From assembly GCF_001577835.2 (NCBI RefSeq), contig NC_029529.1:11915380-11979379 (forward strand): DNA of 64,000 bases, written 5' to 3'. This document shows, piece by piece, positions 9,693 through 20,800 of this stretch (its first letter is position 1; each line of letters starts with the position of its first letter). This stretch comes from Coturnix japonica (lineage: Eukaryota > Chordata > Aves > Galliformes > Phasianidae). The translations under genes were made by a program, and so were the position numbers. A model generated the notes under the pieces. That model saw only the letters and a program-made list of their open reading frames with translations. It did not search any database and was not told the DNA's origin.

Positions 9693-12600
9693 CTGAATAA
9701 TAAGAAGAAAAGGATGAGACCAACTCACACACTGAGTGAATGAAGCACTTTTTGCACGTGCCATCCCAAGTACACAAAACTCTTCCCAACGTCTCCCATC
9801 CACAACACACTAAAGACGTGCTGAAGGAAACACACGCCAGGAAAGAATTGCACTTTTGCAGTAGTTTCCTCCCTTAAGCAGTTTCTCTCTCTCTAGGAAA
9901 GATCTGCAGGCTGAGCAATGTACCTTCTCAATTACTTTGGCACTTTCAGGCAGTTCTGTCATATCAAGCTTGAAAACCACGCACTCATCATCCCTTCACT
10001 ATAATTAGCAGGGCAAAGCAAGTTTTGTCAGTCAGCTATTTGTTGTTTACAGCTTGAGGATGCCTAGATGACACACTTGTGGGAGATGGCAAGGGAGAAA
10101 GAGACTCTAATGGGGTGTTTTATAAATATGCAGATGTGTCTCTGTCTGTAGCACCAACATAGTGCCAAGAAAAGTATATATGCACACTATACACATTATC
10201 AAGACTTCTGCACGTGGTGATCTCCTCAGTAAGAAGAAGAGGACAACTTCCCTGAAGTCATACGACTCAGTTTCTGACTGAGAAGGAAAACCTGTCTGCT
10301 CCCTCACACTAATGTCTGGTGTCAGACTTAAGTTTTCAAGAGGAAGAACAAGGAATCATCCCCCTGAGCGTACATTCCCAAAAACAAGAGTTTGTCTTGC
10401 TGACCTTCCGGCTTCTTTGGTGTTTCATCTTCCTTCAAGACGATGTGATCCTGCAACGAAACCAAAACCAACCTCAGTATAGCACTGCTCTCAAACAGGA
10501 ACCCTGCCACAGAATCTTCAGGAGGTTTTGCTTTGTTTCTGACCAAAGTTCACTCGTTTATCACGGTAAGAGCCAACAGCCACAGCCACTGCACAGCCCT
10601 TCATCTCCCCCACCTCCCCGTAATCCCTAAAGCACTACTGGAATTAAACTCTCAAAGGTAACTTCTACCTTATGTTCAGGCGCTGAGATGAGTGAAAGCA
10701 TTTCATTAACTCTTCAGATGCTTAAAGCCTGCTGACAGACCGCTCAGCCCAAAGGCCGAGAATTGCCCTTGTTCACTGCAGGAGCATCAGACGAGATGGC
10801 CTTCAAGGGTCCCTCCCAACTCAAATGATTCTATGATGCTGCGATTCCATTTACCACACTTGACAAACAGCTAATACCACCACGGATCAACTATCAGAAG
10901 AGATCCCAGGACCAACTGTCCAACCTGGAGTTACCCCAAGCATCATTTAAGTTTGTCATCTCAAGGACAGGCACTGTATGGCTGAGCAGACTGCAGGGTG
11001 ACTCATGAGCTCCCTGGTCCAGTAAGTACCATTCCGATACCTTTGGCTTGTTGGGATGCGCTCGCACAACACTGGCAGATACTGGAGAGCCAAAGATGTC
11101 ACTTGTCTTCCCACCAGGCGGATTCAGACGTGGACGAGGCTGAGCAGTGCCAGAATCCTCAAAAATACCACTTTCTTTTCCCCCTGCAAAACAGGTTTTG
11201 GGTTCTTTTTGGTTTTTTGTTTGATTTTCAGATGACTTAATTTTACCAAGCTATAAAAGCACGTAACAATTCAAAGACTTCTGGCACCTGACTGACTTGC
11301 TCCTGCCTGGAGATACTGTCTGAAATCCTTTATTACAGGAACTCAGCCGAGCTCTGATTCACAGCTGTGCTCATTGCAGCTGGCTGGCAACAGAGCTCTA
11401 GAATAGAAGCAGCTTCCTTTCATCACTTCCTAGGCCTCAACTCAGAAAGAATCGGCCTTGATGTGCTCAAAACCCTATGAATATTTCAGTGACTTTACTT
11501 ATTCATATCTCCATGTATGTGAATAGATTCAGTGCTCAGGCTCACTCACGCTGTACAAACCTGACATAAGGCAACAGCATTGCACAGCAGCAGCACAAAC
11601 CCAGCTCTGCTCTGCAGATCAGGGTCCAGCTGTGCCATGGGGTGGCTGCCCTTACCTGGAGGGTTTGTTCTTTTTGGAAGGTTCTGTGGTTCTTCTGATG
11701 CTCCAAAGATGTTGGACGCCATTCGGTGAGGTTTGCTGGGAGAAGAAACTTCTGCACTTCCAAAGAGATCACTGGACCCTCCTCCAGGGGGCTTCAGGAC
11801 CCTGCAGCACAGGAGGAGGGAAGCAATAGATGAACGTCTGTTTGGAAACGTGTTTGATGCCTTCCTCCACATTCAGTGGAGACTGCAGACAGTCCAGACA
11901 AAGCACAGCAATGTAATGCCAACGGAGGCATTGAAACCCACCTTGATAACTGCAGCTACCTGATCAACTGCCTGCAATCTTCACAGCTGAGTAAAACCAG
12001 CAGCTCCATTACACCTCTTCTAATGCAAACACCTGATGTGCAGCCCAACAAACCTCCCCTTTTATACAAAGAGGGCAGTTACAAGATCTTTGAGGCCTCC
12101 CTTCCATCACGTGGGCAAGTTGCACATTTCCATCATTAAAATGCTCTAAAAAATGTAAGAGGCACCTGAAGTACTTAAAGCTGGGAGATGGGATGGAGAA
12201 CTAAGGGGACAAGAACAAATAAGAGACAGGGAAGGGGCTCTTGTTAAAGCTGTGACCCCACAGAACTGGAGCCATCTCTGACTTGCCACCACTCCAGCTA
12301 TTTTAATGCATTTACCCTTATCTGAGCTCCAGGTGCACTAACCTAAGTATGTGACCACAGAGGCTGAAAGGAAAAGCAGTTTAAGCAGATGGAAATTAAG
12401 CACCCCCAGTTAACTGGAAGTCCGTCAGTTCATCTCAGGCAGCCAAACTATGAACCTACCCTGTACATATAAAACCTCTAATTGCTTTGTTCTCTCCTGG
12501 CAGGCTGGAAGAATTTTAATCAGGTTTTGTGGGCTTTTTTCCTGCACCCAAACACTGAATTTGAATGTTCTTTCCCAATTAAGCCTTTCAGCCCGGCTAT

Positions 12601-13914
12601 GGAAGGAGAGCCAGGACTTACCCATTACTCCAAGGCACTGTTACCTGCCCATACATTTATATAAACCACACATCTACAACTACACACATATGGAAGTGGA
12701 ACAACCGAAGCCCTGCTTGGTTCTCAGACAGTTCCATTAAAGCAGGTAGAAGAGAAGAGCTGCTTTCCACATCAGAGACCACAGCTGCACTGCTGGGCAG
12801 AAGGCAGATGCCAGCAGTGAGCTCTGAAGCAAAGACCAGAAAGCTGCTGATCAGCTCCTGCTGCTGGTCACTGCAGGCTCCCTGCAAACAAACAGCAAAC
12901 TTCACAGCTGCTGTGCTATGGACCTGAAGGCTCTGCAGCACTGCAGCGATGCTGCTGGGGAGGAGGGCAGCACGTGGGTCACTGCTGGATTTTCAAGGCC
13001 AACATTCAACAATCCTGGCACAGCGGTCTGGAAGCTGCTCACACACCAGAAATGATAAGAAGTAAAAAGTGATCCAAGGGATCAAACACCTCCTGCTCCT
13101 CTATGGGGCAGGGATCAAACACCAGCCCTATGGGGCAGGGATCAAACACCAGCCCTATGGGGCAGGCTGAGAGCCGGGGCTGTGCAGCACACAGAGGGCT
13201 GCAGGGAGAGCTGAGAGCAGCCTTCAGTAGGTAAAGGGGGGCTGTAAGAGAGAAGGGGACAGAGCCTTTGGCAGGGACTGATGTGACAGGGCAAGAAACG
13301 ATTTCAGACCAAGAGAGGGAGGATTTAGATCGGCAATAAGGAAGAAGCTCATTATATGGGCAGTGAAGCAGAGGCTGCCCATAGAGGCGGTGGGTGCTGC
13401 CCCATCCCTGGACACACACGAGGTCGGGCTGGGCGGGCTCTGAGCAGCTGCTGGAGCCGTGGGGTCCCTGTTCATAGCGGGGCAGTGGGAGCTCACGGCT
13501 CTGAGGGTCCAACTGCAACGATTCAATGAGCCGAGGAGCCACGAAAACAAAGCAGCGGGACATCAAAGCTCACGGGGCTCCGCGCCTGTCCCGGCTGCGG
13601 GGATTCCCGAGCTGGAAGCGGGACAAAGACCGGCCGGGCAGCACCGGGCGGCTCCGTAAGGGAACAATGAACCCACAGCCCACCCCACCTCCACGGGAGG
13701 CCCCGCTGCCCGGATCCCCCCCGGCCTCCGCCCCTCAGCGCCACGCCCCGGGCTGAGCCCCGAACGGAGCCCACACGGCCCCGAGGAACCCACACGGCCC
13801 CATAGGGCCCACACGGCCCCATAGGGCCCCATAGGGCCCCATAGGCCCCACACGGCCCCGTCCCGCTGACCTGGAGCTGGGTTTGCTGCTCTCGGCCTCG
13901 GCTCCCTGGAACAT
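9508..13914 (-). CDS. JPT2: JPT2 (HN1L), complete, 5 coding exons, 187 aa
   Basis: JPT2 (Jupiter microtubule-associated homolog 2, formerly HN1L) is a small, mostly disordered cytosolic protein, reported in mammals as an NAADP-binding partner in calcium signalling. The five exons join in frame (44, 146, 143, 46 and 185 nt) to 187 residues plus stop; human has about 190. The protein carries the family's repeated PPGG motifs: [36 protein letters not shown] and the C-terminal [28 protein letters not shown] and [15 protein letters not shown] are near-identical to mammalian JPT2. The start MFQGAEAE matches the known MFQ start. JPT1 is the paralogue alternative, but exon structure and C-terminus favour JPT2. 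Its neighbour upstream is CRAMP1 in the same orientation. Confidence 0.95.
10405..10450 (-). CDS. JPT2: JPT2 coding exon 4
   Basis: A 46-nt exon encoding [15 protein letters not shown] plus one base. Its frame links exons 3 and 5 exactly. Human has DHVFLCEGEEPK at the same place. Confidence 0.9.
10745..10855 (+). mobile_element. CR1 3' end fragment
   Basis: Contains GAGATGGCCTTCAAGGGTCC and CAACTCAAATGATTCTATGATG, the terminal CR1 segment with its ATTCTATG-type tail repeats, in the sense orientation. It lies in the JPT2 intron between exons 4 and 3. Confidence 0.8.
11041..11183 (-). CDS. JPT2: JPT2 coding exon 3
   Basis: TTTTGCAG acceptor, GTATCG donor, 143 nt. Encodes [14 protein letters not shown] through AHPNKPK, with the [13 protein letters not shown] repeat in the middle. 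Confidence 0.93.
11656..11801 (-). CDS. JPT2: JPT2 coding exon 2
   Basis: CTGCAG acceptor, GTAAGG donor, 146 nt. Encodes [14 protein letters not shown] through PKRTNPP, including the conserved MASNIFG block. Confidence 0.95.
13075..13168. repeat. 27-bp minisatellite, about 3 copies
   Basis: Unit beginning GGGATCAAACACCAGCCCTA and ending TGGGGCA, with one variant and two near-identical copies, in JPT2 intron 1. Confidence 0.9.
13325..13532 (+). mobile_element. CR1 LINE 3' fragment
   Basis: Sense-orientation CR1 with GAGGCTGCCCATAGAGGCGG, TGCCCCATCCCTGGACAC and a degenerate tail ending near AACGATTCAATGAG. It borders the JPT2 CpG island. Confidence 0.8.
13795..13862. repeat. GC-rich minisatellite next to JPT2 exon 1 donor
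   Basis: Alternating CCCCATAGGG and CCCACACGGC units, several copies, ending about 8 bp from the exon 1 donor inside intron 1. Confidence 0.9.
13871..13914 (-). CDS. JPT2: JPT2 coding exon 1
   Basis: Encodes [14 protein letters not shown] plus two bases, then a GTCAGC donor. It sits in a CpG island. An in-frame ATG exists 33 codons upstream (14013) but the MFQ start matches the family. Confidence 0.9.
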
Positions 13915-15128
13915 GGTGCTGCAGCTCGAGCAGCGCCGCGCTCCGCCTCGGCCGCCTGTGGAGCAGGTAGCACCCGCCCCGATCTGCTGTTGGTGACTGT
14001 AGCTGTCCGTCAAAGCCAGTAGCCTATCGGAGGCGTTCCGCCCAGCTCGGCGTCCCGCCCACCCAGAGGGCCTCGCGGCGGGAGGGAAGGTTGAACACGA
14101 GACGCCGGCGCCTGTCTCGACCGGCTCCTATTGGCTGCTCCGCCTGTCAGTCAAAAAACAAGGGGAGAGGAGGGAGGGCGGGGCGAGGAGATTTAAAGGG
14201 CCAGTGCAGGGTGATGCAGTGACTGATTTGTGATGCCGGCAATTAGGGTCACTGCTGGGATGGAGCTGGGGGGTATTAAAGGAACTACGGCCCCAAACAG
14301 CGCTGAAAATACAGGGAATGCTGGTGTGGGAGATGGGAACGTCAATGGCTCCCAGTGCAAAGGGAGGGCAGCGAACACAGCGACATGTTAGACCAAGTAT
14401 TAGTATGTATTTATGCACAAGAATAAAAACAGCTTTACAAGTTGAGTTGGAAATCCAAACAGAGGAAATCGAACAGCTCCTGGATATTATATTAAATAAC
14501 CAAAACACCTTTTTTTTTTTTTTTACCTTTTTTTTTTCCTCCAAAATCGGTAAAGAATAAATAATATAATTTACAATATGGTACAAAAAAATAATCGGTA
14601 AGGACAAGCATTCTGCTTTATACATACACTATATCGGTATATTTATAGTCTATAAAACAAATTCACATCTCAAACAAGCTGGAAACCTCGGCTGATATGG
14701 CTTAACTATTAGTAAAGGAAACAGCAGCGGGTTCTGCTGCCGGGACCTGAAGCTCTAAAGCAGCTCCCACGTTCCACAGGTCCCATAACCCAGCAGTGCC
14801 TCCCTCAGTTAATGCTCATCAACTGCTCTGAGTGTATGAGATCCAAAGGGCTGAAAAGTCAGTAACAAAAGTGCGGTTCTTTCCTTATCCAACAAAAGGT
14901 TCTTTCCTTATCGATGCATCCCGAGTTTGAGTCAAAACCCAAATGCAATTCTAATGTCCATGCTGGGATCTGCGAGTCGTGAGATGGTCTGGGAGGTTCG
15001 ATCCGAGCTACTTAATTCAATGTAAATATAAATGGGTGCCAAGGGAGGCTTAACACAGCCACACTACCAACTATTAGTATTCCTATGCTTAGTAGGTTTA
15101 GTGATCAAGGAGAAAATGAACCATGTGG

Positions 15129-15245
15129 CTGTTATAACAACCAGCACTGAGCTGCTATAACAACCAGCACTGAGCTGCTATAACAACCAGCACTGAGCTG
15201 TGATAACAACCAGCACTGAGCTGTGACAACAACCAGCACTCAGCT
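15129..15245. repeat. 23-bp minisatellite, about 5 copies
   Basis: Unit GCTGCTATAACAACCAGCACTGA without long interruption, drifting to GTGATA and GTGACA variants. It is in the likely CRAMP1 3'UTR. Confidence 0.95.
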
Positions 15246-15579
15246 CTCTGCCACTCGGAGCTCCTGCTTCATACACAGTCACGGGGAAGCCGAGCAGAGG
15301 TTTACAAATAGATCTAGTGAAAAACTAAAGCCTTACAGCGATTTATACCAGAACTGGAGGTTCTTAGTGTCCCTTTGTCCTCCTCAGCTGCCCCCGGTGC
15401 AGCAGGCAGCTGTTCAACCTGCGAAGTCACGGCTTGTTCCAATCCTACCCAAAGTTCTGCACAGCCTGCTTGGATGTTTGCTAAGGAGAAGCTGACATCG
15501 TTACAAACAACGTTTGTTACAAACCCTGTTATTTCAGTCAGGGAAGCTGAACAAACTCAAACAAAAGTTTAGGGTACAT

Positions 15580-15597
15580 GCACACACACACACACAG
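15580..15597. repeat. Short (CA)n run
   Basis: Around nine CA units in the likely CRAMP1 3'UTR, with a second, shorter CACACAC cluster about 10 bp later. Confidence 0.8.
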
Positions 15598-17720
15598 ATT
15601 ATCATTCACACACACAATCAATCCAAAAGTTCCACATTGATTTACGTTACTGCCACGTTTCTCCCCAATAAAGCTTTACTGTCCTGAATGGGTTTAGATA
15701 TTAAAATGCTGTTTGCAGAGCACTGAGCTTCTGAACCCAGAAGCCAAATATTAAAGGCAGGAGACTTGAGGAGCTTCCAGTCTGCAGAGCCAGGAGGATG
15801 CTGAGATTCTGGAGGAAGGAAGGGTGACAAACTCTGTTCTGCCATCAGAACCTCTAAGAGGAGCTGCTGCCAAACACGTTTCTAACCATACAAGTGTTCC
15901 TATGCCAAAGAATGCAGCAATCTTATATGGGATATCTTGGAATGAAACACTGATCTCACAACTTTCGGGCTGACATCAGTAAAGTCGCTCTGGGCTGCAC
16001 TAAGGGTGCATCAGAAAACTCACATCTTCCCTAAGTGATAAGAGCAGAAGGCAAACTATATAGCAGCAAACCAAGATCTGTGTAAGCAGGGTGAAACAGC
16101 AAATGCCATCAGTGCATCGTGAGCAAGGTTACAAGCAGGAGGTCTCAGTCAAACGCCTTGTAAATGCATCTAAAGGCAGGCAGGCAGGACTCCATCCACC
16201 GGGTATAGTGCAAGTTGGGAGAGCGAACCCCTGGTAAGTGCCTAAGAGATGGGGAAGCTTTGTTTGTCCAGTAATAATATAAAGCTGAGGTTTATATAGG
16301 ACTGGCCCCTTGGATTATTTCAGAGTGACTTAAAACAGCCCGAGGAGGAGCAGACAAGTGCTAAATGAAGGGGCACAGTAAGGAGTCTCTCTCAAAATCA
16401 GAAGGAAAGGAAATAGGAAGTTTCCTGAGTTATAAAGGTAGAATTGAAGTAAAAACCAACTGCAAAGAAAATAACTGCAGATTCTTTTCAACCAGCTGGA
16501 ATCAGGATCTGGGTCTTTCAGATACTGAAACGCTACCATTAAAAGCATTGGGATTTAGCAGAGGGAGCTGCAGATCCATCAGTGCTTGGGGGATGATAAC
16601 GGAAAGTGACGCCCTGAGGTACCACAGAGCACCTGGAACTCACAGAATGAGCAGTGAAGGCATCCAGCTGGGACTTGGCACCGCTTCTCTTTGTGACACA
16701 AGACAAGATTTCAACAACATGAGCATTAACGTGTTTGTTACCTATAGGTTACGTTATTCTTTCCTATTTCCTCTCCTGGGAAATTTCTCAAGAGCTTTTT
16801 TTATTTTTTTTTTGCCTTTTTTTTTTTTTTTGAGAAAGAGAGCAATATATACAGGTTTCCAGCACAGCCAAAACTAAGGACAAAGCTTTCCTAGTGATAA
16901 GCTCTTTTTGCAGTGTTTCCTGACGTGAAAAGCAACTGTTCCTCATGGAAAGTGGAAAAGCACTCCCCAACTCATGGGGTGAAGAATCTCAAAGGTGAAG
17001 GACATGAGTGCAGTCAGGAGGATGACTGGGATGTGTGGAGGGGTTTCAAACTAGAGTGAACTCCCCAGGGATCCATGCAATCCAGGGGGAGGGTAAAGCT
17101 GAGCTCCCCTATGAAACAAGCAAGCAGGCTGTGCCCCTGCTGGAATGGTCAAAGAAAGAGCCGAAGAAACAAAGGTCTACGAAGCATCAGAGAGTTGCAG
17201 CATCTTTGAAGAGAGTGCAACAAATTTCAGTTTGACTGAATTCATACAAAGAGTGCCAACCAGGACATGTCGTGACGCACAACAGTTTCCATACCTACCC
17301 ACACCCTTCATTCTCCACAACTTCAGTGTGGAATCCAAATCATGATAATTTGAGTACTATGCAAAAACAATTCACATAGGGGAGCTTCTGGCAATACCCC
17401 TTTCCTGCTTGAGCTTCTTGCCTCGGCCGTTCCAAAGTACAAGTCCAGGACTGTCTCACATACCTGCCATCTTACATCACTGATGCAGGGGACACACCAT
17501 GTTCTGTACTATCATTCCACATTGTGTTGTTCCCAGGATATTGCACATTCCAGGACCTGCAAGTAGTTCTTCAGACCTTTGAAGACAATGCCTCCTTTCC
17601 AGAAAGAAGTGCACCAAGACAGGGACAACTGAGCTGCTGCAATCCGCTCTTGCCATGATCCAGCACTGCAAGCTCCAAATTAAGCTGAACAGTCTACACC
17701 AGCCTGCTGGTCTCATACAC

Positions 17721-17885
17721 TCACTGTGAGAGATCCCCAATAGGGGGACCACCACCTCCTCCATCAAACAGAATTTCCCTGCGCGTTGGCTCAGGTATTG
17801 ATAATTCCTGGGCAAGGTCATTAAAACGAGATATGTAATCGATGCTGTTTTCATTCATCATGCAAGCCAGCTGGGAATCCACCAC
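17721..17885 (-). CDS. CRAMP1: CRAMP1 coding exon 20 with stop (residues 1271-1324)
   Basis: 165 nt encoding VVDSQLACMMNENSIDYISR through GGGGGPPIGDLSQ, ending in TGA at 17723-17721. TCTTACAG acceptor. Confidence 0.95.
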   Translation of the reverse strand: MVDSQLACMMNENSIDYISRFNDLAQELSIPEPTRREILFDGGGGGPPIGDLSQ

Positions 17886-20800
17886 CTGTAAGAGACGGGA
17901 CAGAAAAGAAGAGCAATGTGTCAGTGGATGTTTCACAGAATAGCTTGAGTTGCATTGGAGGTCTTGTGATCACCCTGTCCAACCCCCTGCTCAAGCCAGG
18001 TCAACAGGAACAAGTCGCCCAGGATCATGTCCTGTATGTGTATATATACATACATATATATATACATACATATATACAATATATATACAATATTGCATCT
18101 TATTTAATATCTGCATTTTTTGTGAACAAAACTTGATTCTGCGGGACACTTAATAATAGGCCTTGCAGAATCCTCTCATCATTAAAGCTATTTTTAATGA
18201 CATTTGCTTCCTCTGAAGACTCCCATACAAGCCTGCATCTGCCACAAGAGCAACAAAACACTGCAGCAGCTCTGGCACACCTAAAATTAAGGCTTAACCC
18301 ATTTTCCTCTGAAGGCACTTTGTAAGATCAAGGGCTGCACTGCCACTTCAAAACCACACAGAAATTAAAGGCACGTATGCTAAGCAACGCAGATACGTGC
18401 ATGCGCTACCCTGCAGATGCTCAGTTTGCAGAATCTTTGTATTTACACCAGGAAGTGGAGCTGTGCACAGGCTCTGAAGCTCCAAGAAACAATGGAACAA
18501 CACCAGCTTTCTGGTTATAAAGTTTATGTAGAACTTCTTTATCCAAATCCAACAGAGGAATGACATTTTCCTTCCCTTGGGACAAGCACTTGCAAAGTTA
18601 CTCTGTGCATGTTGTTACACTGAACCAGTAACTGTAAATCACAGGTTAATTACAATTGGAAGGGACCTGAAGAAGTGTTTGTAGACTGCCCAAAGTGAGG
18701 CCACCTAGGAGGACAGATGACCTTATTTGGGGTTTTACCCTCATTAGTCTCAGGACTGAGATTGCACAACATCTCAGAGTGACCTGTTCCATTGTCTGAT
18801 TATCCTCAAGGTGATAAAGCTTTCCTTTATAGCCTATCTCTGCCTCCTCCAAACAAACTGAATTCTACCAAGAGAGAGGATAACTACATTTTCAGTAACT
18901 CAGTGTCAGTCATTTCACGCTGCTTCCTTCTGGGCCTATTTATTTTGTCTACCAGTCCTCCATCTGTAATGTAGTTGCATCAATATTTAATCCTTCTCTA
19001 ATTCTTTGTCTTTTCAACTCCTGTTCTATAAAGTAGGACACACAAAACAGAAGAATTAATGGGAAGATTAAAACTCCTCCTGGCAAAACAGGGTTACATC
19101 CAACAAGGCAAATATGAAATATGACCTCCTCCAGCCAAAAGAGCCCGTGTCAAAGTAATCCAAAGCAGCTTCACACAGCAGCTCTCATCTGAGATCACTT
19201 TGCATCATTCATTCAAGGCTGTAAACTTATTCTGTTAAGCTACAGTGAAGATATTAAAGCACCTTTGTCTGAAGTACTGCAGGAAAATATGATGGACAAA
19301 ATGTAATAACAAGGTACTAAAAAAGGAAGCAAAACCAGCTGGAAGCGATTTGATTACATACCTCTGCTACGTCTGCCAGAGACCGTGATACAAAAGAGTC
19401 CCGTGAGTTGCCATCCAGAAGGCTGGGTCCCAGTAAGGAGGTGCCACTGGCAGCCCCAACAGGAGTTGGCAACATCTTTCGTCCCTTTTCAGGGGATATG
19501 AAACTCGCTATAAAGAACAGGCACATCAGTAAGACACTGCACTGGAGAGTTTGCCACGTGAGGACAAAGAAGACAAGGAAACTGCAAATGAAGGATGACT
19601 GTTTCTTCTATCTCCTATAATTATATGTTGCCAGTATGAACACCATCAGCAAAGTGCAGGCTCATTAAGTTTAACTAAAAAAAAACAAACCAACAACAAA
19701 ACCCAGGGCAAACAAATAAAAAACCCACCTTCCCCAACAAATAAACTCAATGATCTCATCTCCGAGGCGAGGCTCACTGAGATCTGAGCGAGGCCTATTT
19801 TCCAGCAGCAGAGCCAAGGGCACCTTTTCACTTTGGCAGAGCACCCAAAGTGTCTGAACCAGCTGATGAGTCAGGCTCCAAGCAGACTCCAAAGATTTAC
19901 CAATGGATTATTCACCCAAAGGTACGGGCTTCAATTTATGCCCCAGTTTAGCAACAGGATTGTTTGAAGAACAGATTTGTGAAGAGTAAGAAGATGCATC
20001 CAAGGCAAAAAAAGAATAAAAAAACTAATGTAAAATTCCACAAGGGTCCTACTTATCTTATTTCCCAAAGGGCCACTATAACAAACAGAGGTTTTGTGTA
20101 TTTTGATTTTTTGCACACCCCCATTTCCTCATACAGCAACACTTACAAAATAAGCTGCTGAGGGACGAGTCTGTGGAGTCGTTGGGGTACCACTGCGGGT
20201 CGTGGCTGGGGGAGGCAATCCAGTTCTGCTGAGGACTACTGGATGGGGACGGAAGACTTTTGGAGCTGTCGCTGCCATTCAGCTTTGCAGGAGAAAGAGA
20301 AACACCTTCACCTGTGAGACAACAACAGGAGTCACCGGTTCAGTCAATGTGGTAAAGTCACCACAGCAATTTACACTGAAAACAACAACAAACCACCCAC
20401 ATACATCAGAACAGACAGGTCAGCCACGCAACGAATTTCCAACACATCTTTGCAAAGTTCAAAAACAGCTTCCCAAAAAATTTCTGCTGATATTCAAAAC
20501 AACAAGGATTTTATATTTATAATTATTATTAATTTTAACGTTAACAGTAAGACTTTGCTAAGCGCAGACTTACTGTATTGACCAGAGCTTATAGCTATTT
20601 CGATGATAGAATCACTGATTTGAGTGGCAGGTTCTCCTTGAGAAAGTACATCTTCAGGTGGTCCAGGCAGAGAAATATCCAGGAGAGCTGAAACGTTGGG
20701 AGGAGAGAGCCGGGTGCTGGAAGCCTCTAATGAAGGAAGTGGAGGAGTGGAAAGGCCGTTCTGGAGGGGAGTCTTGGACAGCTCGGACAGAGAAAGGACT

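Larger units (their letters stand above)
11802..13870 (-). other. JPT2 intron 1
   Basis: The intron between coding exons 1 and 2. It contains a 27-bp minisatellite, a CR1 fragment, and a GC-rich repeat close to the donor. No exon is visible. Confidence 0.85.
13440..14150 (-). promoter_or_regulatory. CpG island and promoter of JPT2
   Basis: CpG-dense block around JPT2 exon 1, with a CCAAT box on the minus strand (ATTGG at 14130-14134) upstream of the likely start site near 13,990. No TATA box is seen. Confidence 0.7.
14390..17720 (-). other. CRAMP1: CRAMP1 3'UTR and downstream region
   Basis: Noncoding sequence after the CRAMP1 stop. A minus-strand AATAAA at 16805-16800 lies in an A-rich tract. 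Weaker TATAAA/CATAAA variants lie at 14617-14647 and near 14410. Human CRAMP1 has a long 3'UTR of several kb, so use of the distal site near 14,390 is plausible but not shown. The stretch contains a 23-bp minisatellite and a short CA run. Confidence 0.5.

Noticed and set aside
14509-14540. Poly(T) tracts as a retrotransposed poly(A) tail
   Set aside because: No retrocopy sequence or target-site duplication is visible next to them; plain homopolymer runs.
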